Source: Acidobacteriota bacterium
Lineage (GTDB): Bacteria > Acidobacteriota > Thermoanaerobaculia > Multivoradales > Multivoraceae
Direction of reading: 5' to 3'
Assembly: GCA_026707545.1 (NCBI GenBank)
Contig: JAPOWR010000001.1
Span: 310,001 to 374,000, forward strand
DNA length: 64,000 nt
The first letter of the stretch is position 1. Each line of letters begins with the position of its first letter. Below the pieces are notes generated by a model that saw only the letters and a list, made by a program, of their open reading frames with translations, had not been told where the DNA came from and did not search any database. Both the position numbers and the translations under genes were made by a program. Positions 44,401-51,871 of this stretch are shown piece after piece.

Positions 44401-46966
44401 GCCGGCCCTCTCGAATCAGCGCCCGAAGCAGCGCCCGTTTTTGGTCGGTCGAGAAGCCGCTGATGTCACCGTAGAGCCCGACACCCAAGGGATCGCGGTG
44501 GATCAACTCTCGGCGCGCGTGTTGTGAGTACGCCCCCAGCCATGCGGCCAAGCCTCGATGTGCGGTAACGACGCTGCCTTCCCCCGCGGTAACCAGGGCG
44601 ACGACTCGCGCTGGCGGAAGACCGTCTTCAATCTGTTGAGCCAGATATCGACCGGCCAGAAACTCGGCGATGTGTCGGTGGACAGGTTCGAAACTCCGTT
44701 CCGATGGAGGCCGGTCAACGGCGGCCCGAAACAGCCGGCTTGACAAGACTGCGCGTTGCTGACGGCTCCAGGCCTCGACATCACCAGGAGACACGCCGGG
44801 CGGTGCCGGGTCGACGAGATCGGCCGGTCTGTAGTCCCCGCTGCTGCCGGTTGCGGCGGAGGAGAGGCGGATGCCGGCGGTGCCCGAGAGCAACAGCAGA
44901 GAGCAGAGACGGCCTGCAGTCCTCAAGAGAAGGTCTTGAGAGTGCGCGATACGGGCGTTCAGGTGCTCGTCGTTTGGCTCGCACACCAGGCTTCGGCAAG
45001 CGAGTTCGAACAGCTCGGCCCGGTTCTCCGGCCACTCGCCCGCACGGGTGGCGGCTGCCACGAGTTCCAGGTTCTGGGGATTCCGGATCAGCAGTCCCAA
45101 CCCCTTGTCCTCGGCCGTCTTGAGGAACCGTTTCCCGTCTTGCAGGTAGAGACGCGACTCCGCGACCTCCAGTACGTCCTCGTGGCTCAGGGGGTCAAGC
45201 CGGAGGACGGCCACGTTGCCACCGGGAGCAACCTTGTCCAGGCGTTCCTGATCGTTCTTGCCGAGCCAGTCCGCTTCCCGGCAGGAAAGCCTGAAGGAAG
45301 GGCTCCCGAGGCGGTCCAGTTGTCTCCTTACCTCGTCTAGCGGAGTGCGGGCGTCGTCACGGCCCGCACGGATCTCGTCGAGGCCGTCGATGAAGAGAGT
45401 CTTGTTCCGCCACTCCGGGTGACTGGCGGTGTCGAGCGTGACGAAGTCACGAGCCGAGATCATGTGACCCTGTTCACCCATGCTGCGGCAGGCTTCGCGA
45501 AAGCAGGTCGTCTTTCCCATGCCGGCGTCGGCGAGAAGCACGTAGGCCGGTGTCGTGTCGTACTCGGATAGGGGTTTCCCGGTCTCTTCGTGATCTAGAT
45601 TCCCTGCGTCGATGACCTCGGTACATGTGCGCTGGACGAACTCGCTCCTTAGCCAAGCCGAAGCCGGTCGGGACAGGAACACCTCAAGCGGGATGCTGCC
45701 GTGTGGTTCGCCGGTCTCGGTCAACAGGAGGGTGCGATAGGGCCGGTGCCGTTCGCCGAAGACCCTCATTCCCTTGGTGGGTCGTGGCCTGTGGCCGGTC
45801 TTCACCTCGATCGCGACGGTCCTCAGCCCTTGCTGGATCACGAAATCGACCTCGTCGTCGCCTTCTCGCCAGTAGTGGACTCGAGCGACCGAGCCACTCG
45901 TGTTCAGGAGGTGGGCACCGACAGCGCTTTCAACTAGGCGGCCCCAGAAGCGGCGGTCGGCTCTCGCGTCCTCGAATGAGCGGTTCGACCCCACCGTCAT
46001 GAGCGCAGTGTTCAGCACGTTGAACTTGGGCGGCGAGGCGCGCAACCGAAGCATGCTGGGCGTGTACTTCGGCAGGCCGGTAATCAGCCCGACTTGGGAG
46101 AGAAGATCCAGATAGCGAGCGAGAGTGGTTGCGTTGCCGGCATCCTGTAACTGCCCCAGCATCTTGTGCAGCGGCAGGATCTGGCCGGAGTACGCGGCGC
46201 CGAGCTCGAACAAGCGTCCGAGCAGGGCGGGTTTGTCCACCCTGGTCATGGCCAGCACGTCCCGTTCGATGGCTGGGCCGACGAAGGAAGTCCTGACGTA
46301 GTCGCGCCATCTTGGCTCGTACTCGGGCCAGTCTGGGGGCCACCGACCCGCCAACCGCACGGCTCCCGGGTAGCCGCCGAAGTAGAGGTACTGTTGGAGG
46401 TCGAAGCCGAACGCTTCCCTCATCTCGCTGAATGACCAGTGGCCGACGCTGATGATCTCGAATCGGCCGGTCATGCTCTCCTTCAGGCTCGATTGAATGG
46501 CCATGGGCGCAGAGCCGAGGATCACGACGTGGAGCGGGCGGTCGTTGAGTCGGTCTCCGTCCCAGAGACCCTTTACTGTGCTGGACCAATCCGGGATGCT
46601 CTGAAGCTCGTCGAGTGCCAGGACGCTTCCGTCGTGCCTCGTGGCATCGGCCCTTGCTTGGCGCCAGACGTCGATCAGCCATTGCTTGCTCCGGGGTGTG
46701 TCCGGGGACCGTTGCGGCCCAGCCGTGCGCGGAAGAACCGGGCTCGCAAGATCGTTGTCGGCCGAGTCCACGTCGAAGTAGTGCCATGGCCCAGTCAGCG
46801 TCCGTAGCGCTTGAGTGACGATCGTCGTCTTTCCACTTTGCCGCGGTCCGAGTACGATCTGGATCGTTCGTGGTTCCTCTTCCAGCCGTCGTCGAAGGAT
46901 GCCGACCTGCTCGCGCTCGTAGCCCATCAGGAGGAGGACATTACGACACTGAATAGATTTATTCAA
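41489..46966 (-). CDS. Giant AAA/DUF4143-NACHT-nuclease fusion, putative anti-phage STAND
   Basis: A protein of 1825 residues from TTG 46966, or 1812 from ATG 46927, which I prefer. Numbering here is from the TTG. Residues 14-440 are a complete AAA_14/DUF4143 protein: Walker A GPRQSGKTT (40-48), Walker B VLALDELQ, GSAPM sensor, and a PD-(D/E)xK-like D374...E387-V-K389. Residues about 441-700 are a NACHT NTPase: FVQRTCTEVIDAGNLDHEE lead, Walker A LADAGMGKTT (478-487), Walker B LFIDGLDEIR (524-533). A long helical middle follows. The C-terminus has RADIGLFG with D1723 and IEIKKQ (E1736-x-K1738), then GYGIYLVFWFGEQ, a restriction-endonuclease-like fold. Near residue 440 the DNA has an out-of-frame TAA fused to AAGGAG, as if two genes were joined. 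Flanked by alkA-like and ogt. Function as phage defence is inferred from NACHT families. Confidence 0.8.
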   Translation of the reverse strand: MNKSIQCRNVLLLMGYEREQVGILRRRLEEEPRTIQIVLGPRQSGKTTIVTQALRTLTGPWHYFDVDSADNDLASPVLPRTAGPQRSPDTPRSKQWLIDVWRQARADATRHDGSVLALDELQSIPDWSSTVKGLWDGDRLNDRPLHVVILGSAPMAIQSSLKESMTGRFEIISVGHWSFSEMREAFGFDLQQYLYFGGYPGAVRLAGRWPPDWPEYEPRWRDYVRTSFVGPAIERDVLAMTRVDKPALLGRLFELGAAYSGQILPLHKMLGQLQDAGNATTLARYLDLLSQVGLITGLPKYTPSMLRLRASPPKFNVLNTALMTVGSNRSFEDARADRRFWGRLVESAVGAHLLNTSGSVARVHYWREGDDEVDFVIQQGLRTVAIEVKTGHRPRPTKGMRVFGERHRPYRTLLLTETGEPHGSIPLEVFLSRPASAWLRSEFVQRTCTEVIDAGNLDHEETGKPLSEYDTTPAYVLLADAGMGKTTCFREACRSMGEQGHMISARDFVTLDTASHPEWRNKTLFIDGLDEIRAGRDDARTPLDEVRRQLDRLGSPSFRLSCREADWLGKNDQERLDKVAPGGNVAVLRLDPLSHEDVLEVAESRLYLQDGKRFLKTAEDKGLGLLIRNPQNLELVAAATRAGEWPENRAELFELACRSLVCEPNDEHLNARIAHSQDLLLRTAGRLCSLLLLSGTAGIRLSSAATGSSGDYRPADLVDPAPPGVSPGDVEAWSRQQRAVLSSRLFRAAVDRPPSERSFEPVHRHIAEFLAGRYLAQQIEDGLPPARVVALVTAGEGSVVTAHRGLAAWLGAYSQHARRELIHRDPLGVGLYGDISGFSTDQKRALLRALIREGRRLHSVDRRTAAAFAPIATPVLEAELRGELGMPLRTDDNQLSVEFVLKVLSHGVPMPALAEACLSIVHDSGAWPRVTYAALDAFLRQCPNTDTIAAKLLELLASIQQGHLTDSGNELAARILDHLYPDVIGPAEVWSHLAHSQPTRLIGRHRRFWCDDMEARIQDADVPRLMDGLARHASELREVLDRREFPVVAARLLARGLGTHGDELKPSRLYDWLCAPAESHEDFFGLRRNPEAPQHLAAVRHWLEQHPDAFKATLLEGLLRCADSDDLHAEARLVSMKLQGAATPVDFGAWSLERAGALANTQPALAKLMFNQARHCLDMGETGSGLSQALIDECLRQHPDWQPASPAPEPESSSELREQASQHATQPAEPEFHRVERDALAEQRERRERQWLDAVRAEVPALGRNRGAPWLLHDLAGEWLQQSSWKPIPLSEWLRAKFGEEDELAVATLRALLKVIDRDDLPDMDEILRLRRRSHTHYLGVPFLVALEERDREQGVLVKSLSDNQLRLALVFHYCVPTGRSFSPKWYRQLLSNRTELVASVLLPLIRADIQSGREHVSGVAQLVHDEDYAELARMVSVPLLSGFPVRCPARRLPNLIRLLWAALRHADRGQLVSVIQTKLAAKSMTTAQRVHWLGAGLVAAPQTYAEQLDRFVAGKELRAGQLADFLRFEELFQPDKLPPCALETLIRQLGRGFGPIEPQDGPVDVGQWTLWHVPDLIQHLLDSPRTDAASSLHRLANDESLSHWRHHLRIAFDRRVVADRDSSYKRPELDQIRATLDNRGPANAADLAALALDRLDELAGAIRHANTNEWRQYWNEDTNGQPVSSKHEESCRDTLLSRLRFLLRDELHDQPEAAAAAKKRADIGLFGPNFHVPIEIKKQSNPGLWRAARDQLVAKYTQDPATDGYGIYLVFWFGEQEKTPLDETGTRPGSPGELQQRLEDCLARQLPLEQRRKIGVRVIDVSKP
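46938..46966 (-). promoter_or_regulatory. Possible promoter of the giant fusion gene
   Basis: On the minus strand, TTGAAT (46966-46961) and TAATGT (46943-46938) are separated by 17 bases. A transcript start about seven bases later would fall beside ATG 46927, giving a nearly leaderless message. No Shine-Dalgarno precedes either candidate start, which fits. The surroundings are markedly A/T-rich for this genome. Confidence 0.35.
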
Positions 46967-46977
46967 GAGAGTAATAT
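46949..46977 (+). promoter_or_regulatory. Possible promoter of ogt
   Basis: CTGAAT (46949-46954) and TAATAT (46972-46977) are 17 bases apart; the expected transcript start is about 15 bases before the ogt ATG at 46999. The -10 box is a good match, the -35 box weak. Confidence 0.35.
46950..46965. promoter_or_regulatory. Palindromic operator-like site between fusion gene and ogt
   Basis: A perfect inverted repeat, TGAATA-GATT-TATTCA. It overlaps the putative -35 boxes of both divergent genes, so a dimeric regulator bound here could control both. No regulator gene is adjacent. Confidence 0.4.
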
Positions 46978-46998
46978 GCCTGACGGAGACCCCAACCG

Positions 46999-47493
46999 AT
47001 GACAGCGACCTACCACGACTTTCATACCCCGATCGGCAACCTCCGCCTGGTAGGCGACGAGGCCGCGATCAACCGCATCGAGTTGCCGAACGAGGCGGCG
47101 AAGGCCCCGGACGTGGCCTGGGAAGCGGCGGACGGTGCCCTGCCGGCGGCGCTGGCGGAGGCGAAACACCAGCTTGAGGAGTACTTCGCTGGTGAGAGGC
47201 GGGAGTTCGAGCTGCCGCTCGCTTCCCAGGGTACGGACTTCCAGCACCGGGTGTGGGACGAGCTGCGGCGCATTCCGTTCGGCGAAACGATCTCCTACGG
47301 CGAGTTGGCTGCGCGGATCGGCAAGCCGACCGCTTCGCGTGCCGTGGGGGCAGCGAACGGCCGCAACCCGCTGCCCGTCGTCGTGCCCTGCCATCGGGTG
47401 ATCGGTAGCGACGGCCGACTGACTGGCTTCGGCGGTGGCCTGCCCACCAAGCAGGCGCTGCTCGATCTGGAGCGGCGGGCATTAGTGCGTTAG
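46999..47493 (+). CDS. ogt: Methylated-DNA-protein cysteine methyltransferase
   Basis: A 164-residue suicide repair protein that takes methyl groups from O6-methylguanine. The acceptor motif is V-P-C131-H-R-V; the DNA-binding helix FQHRVWDELRRIPFGETISYGELA and the arginine-finger segment SRAVGAANGRNPLPVVVPCH (within the limit) match the family, and FGGGLPTKQALLDLE ends it. An RNase-H-like N-terminal lobe precedes. Length fits Ogt/MGMT. It points the same way as the alkA-like gene 5.7 kb to the left; the giant fusion gene lies between them on the other strand. Confidence 0.93.
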   Translation: MTATYHDFHTPIGNLRLVGDEAAINRIELPNEAAKAPDVAWEAADGALPAALAEAKHQLEEYFAGERREFELPLASQGTDFQHRVWDELRRIPFGETISYGELAARIGKPTASRAVGAANGRNPLPVVVPCHRVIGSDGRLTGFGGGLPTKQALLDLERRALVR

Positions 47494-47636
47494 GGGCTTG
47501 CGGCTGGCGGGGAGGCCGGCGAAGGGAAGTGCTGCAGCGCCGATGGTAAGCTGCACGCCGCCGCTCTAGCAGGCTGCCTGTGCCCTGGCGCCGGCGGAAT
47601 CGGTTCCGAACCAATCTCCCCCACAGGAGGTTCATG

Positions 47637-49004
47637 ATGCGTCGACCCACCTCTCTGCTCGCCGTTCTCGGTGTGGTTCTCCTGGCCGCGGCCCCGGCCC
47701 TCGGCGCGCCGGCGTCCACCGACAACTGGCCCTCCTTCCGGGGCGCGGACGCGATGAGCGTCGCCGATGACGATCCCCGGCTGCCGGACTCCTGGAGTAC
47801 GGAGGAGAACGTGGTCTGGTCCGTGGACGTGCCGGGTCTCGGCTGGTCCTCCCCGATCGTTCTGGGCGACCGCGTCTTCGTCACCACGGTGTGGAGCGAA
47901 GGCGAGGTCGAAGAACCGAAGAAGGGTCTCTACCTGGGCGGGAACCGGATGCAGCCTTCCGCGGACGTCCACCACTGGTCGGTCTACTGCTTCGAGGTCG
48001 AGACGGGGGAGAAGTGCTGGGAACGCGAGGTGCTGACCGGTGCGCCGGACTTCCCCCGGCATCTGAAGAACACCTACGCCTCGGAGACGCCCGTGACCGA
48101 TGGTGAGCGCGTGTACGCCTACTTCGGCAATGTCGGGGTGTTCGCCTTCACCCTGGACGGCGAACCCGTGTGGGAGCGCCGTTTCGAGGCGGTTCCGACC
48201 CGCTACGGCTGGGGCACCGCGGCGTCGCCGATCGTCCACGGCGGACAGCTCTACATCGTGAACGACAACGAGGATCAGTCGTACATGGTGGCGCTAGACG
48301 CCGCGACCGGCGAGGAGCTCTGGCGGGACCCCCGTGACGAGGGCAGCAACTGGGCGACGCCCTACGTGTGGGAGAACGAACTGCGCACCGAGGTGATCAC
48401 GGTAGGTACCGACCAGGTGCGCTCCTACGACAAGGATGGCAACCTCCTCTGGCACTTCGGCGGCATGTCGTCGATCGCGATCCCGCAGCCTTTCTCGGAG
48501 TACGGCCTGCTCTATGTGTCGTCGGGCTACATAGGCGATCGGATCCGCCCGGTCTACGCGATCAAGCCGGGCGCCGAAGGTGACATCACCCTCGAAGAGG
48601 ACCAGCAGAGCAACCGGTGGGTCGTCTGGTACCAGCCCCAGGCCGGTTCCTACAACCCGACGCCGCTGATCTACCGCGACCGGTTCTATACCCTGCTGGA
48701 CCGTGGGTTCTTCACGGCACACGATCCGAAGACCGGCGCCGAGGTCTACGGCAAGCGGCGCATCGAGCGCGGTTCCGGCGCCTTCACGGCGTCGCCCTGG
48801 GCCTACAACGGCAAGGTGTTTGTGCTCAGCGAGGACGGCGACACATTCGTCATCGCGGCCGGGGACGAGTTCGAGGTGGTGGGCAAGAACTCGCTCGACG
48901 AGATGTGCATGTCGACGCCTGCGATTGCCGACGGCAGCCTCTACATTCGGACGCGGAGTAAGCTCTACCGGTTCACGAACCAGGGAGCATCGGCCGGACC
49001 CTGA
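47637..49004 (+). CDS. Secreted PQQ-like beta-propeller protein
   Basis: A 455-residue exported protein: signal peptide MRRPTSLLAVLGVVLLAAAP with cleavage near ALG-A, then propeller blades with W-motifs such as NVVWSVDVPGLGWSSPIV, GEKCWEREVL, GEPVWERRFEAV and GEELWRDPRD. The BamB/quinoprotein-like repeats scaffold proteins or bind PQQ; no PQQ ligand set can be confirmed. AGGAGG ends six bases before ATG 47637 and three before ATG 47634, so the former is preferred. The next gene, a haem/copper protein, begins 41 bases after its stop; the two may work together in the periplasm. Confidence 0.88.
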   Translation: MRRPTSLLAVLGVVLLAAAPALGAPASTDNWPSFRGADAMSVADDDPRLPDSWSTEENVVWSVDVPGLGWSSPIVLGDRVFVTTVWSEGEVEEPKKGLYLGGNRMQPSADVHHWSVYCFEVETGEKCWEREVLTGAPDFPRHLKNTYASETPVTDGERVYAYFGNVGVFAFTLDGEPVWERRFEAVPTRYGWGTAASPIVHGGQLYIVNDNEDQSYMVALDAATGEELWRDPRDEGSNWATPYVWENELRTEVITVGTDQVRSYDKDGNLLWHFGGMSSIAIPQPFSEYGLLYVSSGYIGDRIRPVYAIKPGAEGDITLEEDQQSNRWVVWYQPQAGSYNPTPLIYRDRFYTLLDRGFFTAHDPKTGAEVYGKRRIERGSGAFTASPWAYNGKVFVLSEDGDTFVIAAGDEFEVVGKNSLDEMCMSTPAIADGSLYIRTRSKLYRFTNQGASAGP

Positions 49005-49045
49005 CCGGCGGGCGTAGAACGGCGCGGATCGCGGCGGTCGGATGG

Positions 49046-50209
49046 GTGCTGGCCGTCGGCGCCCTGCCCGCGGCCGCGGTCGACTTCGATGCGGTGGCGG
49101 AGGTGTTCCGCCTCCGCTGTACCGGTTGCCACCACGAGGGTGGACCGGCGCCGTTCGCGCTCGAGAACTTCGAGCAGGCCCGAGCCTGGTCGTCCTCGAT
49201 CCGTCGCGCTGTCGCAGCGGGGGTGATGCCGCCTTGGCACGCCGACCCGCGCTACGGCGAGTTCAGCAACGACCGGCGCCTGCCGGCGGCGGAGAAGGAG
49301 AAGCTGCTGGCCTGGATCGATGGCGGTAGCCGACGCGGGTCGGGAAGTGGGCCGTCGTCGTCCACTCCAGGCCGGGAGCCCTCCTCCGACTGGCGGATCG
49401 GCGTGCCGGACCTGATCTACGAACTGCCGGAGGACGTCACGATTCCGGCCAGCGGAACGATCCCGTACCACGGCTACCGCGTGGAGACGAAGCTGCCCGG
49501 TGACGTGTGGATTCAGGCGGCTGAGACGCAGCCGGGCAACGCCGCGGTCGTGCATCACGTGATCGTGCAGGCGTTCGCGGGATCCGGTGCCGCGCCGCCG
49601 GCGGACGGCGGCGATCCGCGCACCGCGGGCGATCTGGGAGGGTACGCGCCCGGCACCGGCCCCCTGGTCATGCCGCCGGGTGTAGGTCGCCGGCTACCCG
49701 CCGGCGCGGTGATCGACTTCCAGATGCACTACACGCCGACCGGCCGGGCGGAGACCGACCGCAGCCGGATCGGCCTGGTGCTCGCTTCCGAGCCGCCCCG
49801 CCACGAGTCGCGCACCGCCCTGTGCACGACTCCCTTCCTGTTCATCCCGGCCGGGGAGAAGGATGTGCGTTTCGAGGCGGAACTCTCGTTCCCGCGGGAC
49901 AGCCGCCTGCTCTCGCTCAGGCCGCACATGCACCTGCGTGGCGACACCTTCGAGTTCCGGGCCGCGTACCCGGACGGGCGCTCCGAGGTCCTGCTGCGGG
50001 TCAACGGCTACGACTTCAACTGGCAGACGACCTACCGTCTGGCCGAGCCGAAGCCGATTCCCGCGGGCACGAAGCTGCACTGTGTGGCCACCTACGACAA
50101 CAGCAGCGGCAACCCCGACAACCCGGACCCGACCCGCAACGTCTCGTGGGGCCGGGAGACGACGGACGAGATGATGATCGGCTTCGTCGACTACTACGAG
50201 GTGGACTAG
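49046..50209 (+). CDS. Cytochrome c / copper type II monooxygenase-like protein
   Basis: A 387-residue periplasmic protein. A haem c motif C-T-G-C-H lies near residue 30, followed by a typical small cytochrome segment (MPPWHADPRYGEFSNDR, LLAWIDGG). From about residue 120 there are two cupin-like PHM/DBM domains with copper histidine motifs HHVIVQAF, MHYTP and HMHLRGD, as in copper type II, ascorbate-dependent monooxygenase relatives. The start is uncertain: GTG 49046 leaves only about 11 residues before mature sequence, whereas the in-frame stretch upstream (RRTARIAAVGWVLAVGALPA) would make a proper signal peptide but lacks a normal start codon. Function in oxidation of a small molecule is inferred. 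Confidence 0.8.
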   Translation: MLAVGALPAAAVDFDAVAEVFRLRCTGCHHEGGPAPFALENFEQARAWSSSIRRAVAAGVMPPWHADPRYGEFSNDRRLPAAEKEKLLAWIDGGSRRGSGSGPSSSTPGREPSSDWRIGVPDLIYELPEDVTIPASGTIPYHGYRVETKLPGDVWIQAAETQPGNAAVVHHVIVQAFAGSGAAPPADGGDPRTAGDLGGYAPGTGPLVMPPGVGRRLPAGAVIDFQMHYTPTGRAETDRSRIGLVLASEPPRHESRTALCTTPFLFIPAGEKDVRFEAELSFPRDSRLLSLRPHMHLRGDTFEFRAAYPDGRSEVLLRVNGYDFNWQTTYRLAEPKPIPAGTKLHCVATYDNSSGNPDNPDPTRNVSWGRETTDEMMIGFVDYYEVD

Positions 50210-51460
50210 CTAGCCCGACGGGTTCCACTCGCCGCGGGCGACCGCGGGCACGAACTCGTCGAGACCTTCGGGCGGATAGTCGACGGCGCGACCCAGCTCC
50301 GCGCTCATGTAGGCGGCCATCAACAGGCGGGTCACCTCCAGGCCGTCGTCGAAGGTTTCGCGCGGCCGCTTGCCGCCGCGGAAACTGTCGACCATGTGCC
50401 GATTCTCGGCGTCGTAGCCGTAGGCCACGGGCTCGTTCGCGAGCACCGGCATCAGTCCCATCTCCGCGTTCTGTTTCTCGACCAGATCCTCGCCGCTCTG
50501 CTGCGCCAGATCGCGGCTGAAGAAGAGCTCGAGGTCTGTGTCGAGGCTGTTCGCCCGCATGGAGTACTCGGGGCCGAGCAACTCCATCGACAGCCGCAGG
50601 CCGGCGCCCACGTAGCTCCAGGAGGTCGTCGCCTCGACCACCAGCGGCGTGCCGGCATCGTCCTCGTACTCGACCATGGCGCGGGCGAAGTCCTCAGCCG
50701 GCCGGCGGGCGTAGTCGACCGTGTCGCCGTACTGCCTGCGCAAGCGTTCCGCGTACTCCGGCCGCTGCCACTTGAGACAGTGGATCTGGGCGTGGACCCG
50801 CTTCGGCGTCAGACTGCTCCTCGGCTTGTCCGGGTCGGTGAGCAGGAAGCGCGCGGCCTCCACCGAGTGGCACATCATGTCGTTCAGCACTCCGCCGCCC
50901 TGCAGGTCGCCGCGCCAGAACCAGGCGTTGTGCGGGCCGGAGTGCTCCTCGGCCGCGCGGGCGAGGTAGGGCCGGCCGGCGGCGCTGGCTCCGCGCTGCC
51001 AGGCGAGTTCGCGGCCGCGCACGACGGCGGGACTGAAGACCTGGTTCTCCAGATAGCCGTCGAGGACCTCGATCTCGCGCGCAAGTTCGACCATTCGGAG
51101 CGCTTCGGCGGCGTTGCGCGCCAGCGGCTTCTCGCAGGCCACGCCGACCAGGCGGCCGCGGCCGCTCCGTACAGCGGCCGCGATCTCCTCCATGTTCGCG
51201 ACCCGGTGGTCGTTGCGGCCGCAGATCCAGATCGCGTCCACGGCGTCGTCCTCGACCATCGCCGCGATCGACGGGTACGCCTGGGCTTCGCCGACGTCGA
51301 GGTCCTTCGCGAGAGCCGCCGCCGCCTCGGCGCTGGACCGAGTGGGGCTCCAGACGCCCCGGATGTCGGCGCCCCGCACCGCGGTCCAGGAACGGATGTG
51401 GAAGCGGGTGATGAAGCCGCTGCCGACGAAACCGATGCCTAGGGTACGGTGATGTGCCAA
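50210..51460 (-). CDS. Gfo/Idh/MocA-family oxidoreductase
   Basis: A 416-residue NAD(P)-dependent sugar/polyol oxidoreductase. The Rossmann motif IGFVGSGFITRFH lies at the start, VACEKPLARNAAEALRM (EKP motif) follows, and GGVLNDMMCHSVEAARFLL carries the usual active-site histidine. TTG 51460 is the start: it directly follows the TAG of the DUF4332 gene (TAGTTG), and a later start would cut the glycine motif. Its own stop abuts the stop of the facing monooxygenase gene with no gap (ACTAGCTAG). The substrate is unknown. Confidence 0.9.
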   Translation of the reverse strand: MAHHRTLGIGFVGSGFITRFHIRSWTAVRGADIRGVWSPTRSSAEAAAALAKDLDVGEAQAYPSIAAMVEDDAVDAIWICGRNDHRVANMEEIAAAVRSGRGRLVGVACEKPLARNAAEALRMVELAREIEVLDGYLENQVFSPAVVRGRELAWQRGASAAGRPYLARAAEEHSGPHNAWFWRGDLQGGGVLNDMMCHSVEAARFLLTDPDKPRSSLTPKRVHAQIHCLKWQRPEYAERLRRQYGDTVDYARRPAEDFARAMVEYEDDAGTPLVVEATTSWSYVGAGLRLSMELLGPEYSMRANSLDTDLELFFSRDLAQQSGEDLVEKQNAEMGLMPVLANEPVAYGYDAENRHMVDSFRGGKRPRETFDDGLEVTRLLMAAYMSAELGRAVDYPPEGLDEFVPAVARGEWNPSG

Positions 51461-51859
51461 CTAGTCGCCCTTCAGTTCCCTGGCCTGCGCGATCCAGCGT
51501 TCGACCATGGGGGCGGAGGGCGCTCGACGGCTCAGTTTCCGCGCGGCGTTGACCGTGCTCATCTTGGTGGCCAGATTGAACGCGCGGCGGCGGCTCAGGT
51601 CGCGCACCGTGCGCACTCCCGACGCGCCGAGCAGCTCGGCGAAGTCTCCGCCGATGCCGCGAATGCGCATCAGATCGGCCATGTTGACGAACCTCCGAAG
51701 CTGCCGCTCGGGCAGACCAGTGCGCTCGGACAGGAGGCGGCGCTCTCTGCGGCCGTTGCTGGCGTTGAGGAGCGCGTCCGTGGTCCGGATGTCCGCGGCG
51801 GCGAGTTTCTTGGCGACGGCGGGACCTACGCCAGCGATCTTCCGGACGCCGTAGGTCAT
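51461..51859 (-). CDS. DUF4332 helix-hairpin-helix protein
   Basis: A 132-residue protein made of two helix-hairpin-helix units: RKIAGVGPAVAKKLAAADI near the start and LMRIRGIGGDFAELLGASGV near residue 65. DUF4332 proteins of this kind are small, probably nucleic-acid-binding, and without known function. It is translated in the same unit as rpsD and the cupredoxin-like gene (12-base gap upstream) and abuts the Gfo/Idh/MocA start. Confidence 0.8.
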   Translation of the reverse strand: MTYGVRKIAGVGPAVAKKLAAADIRTTDALLNASNGRRERRLLSERTGLPERQLRRFVNMADLMRIRGIGGDFAELLGASGVRTVRDLSRRRAFNLATKMSTVNAARKLSRRAPSAPMVERWIAQARELKGD

Positions 51860-51871
51860 CCCCCCAGGCGC

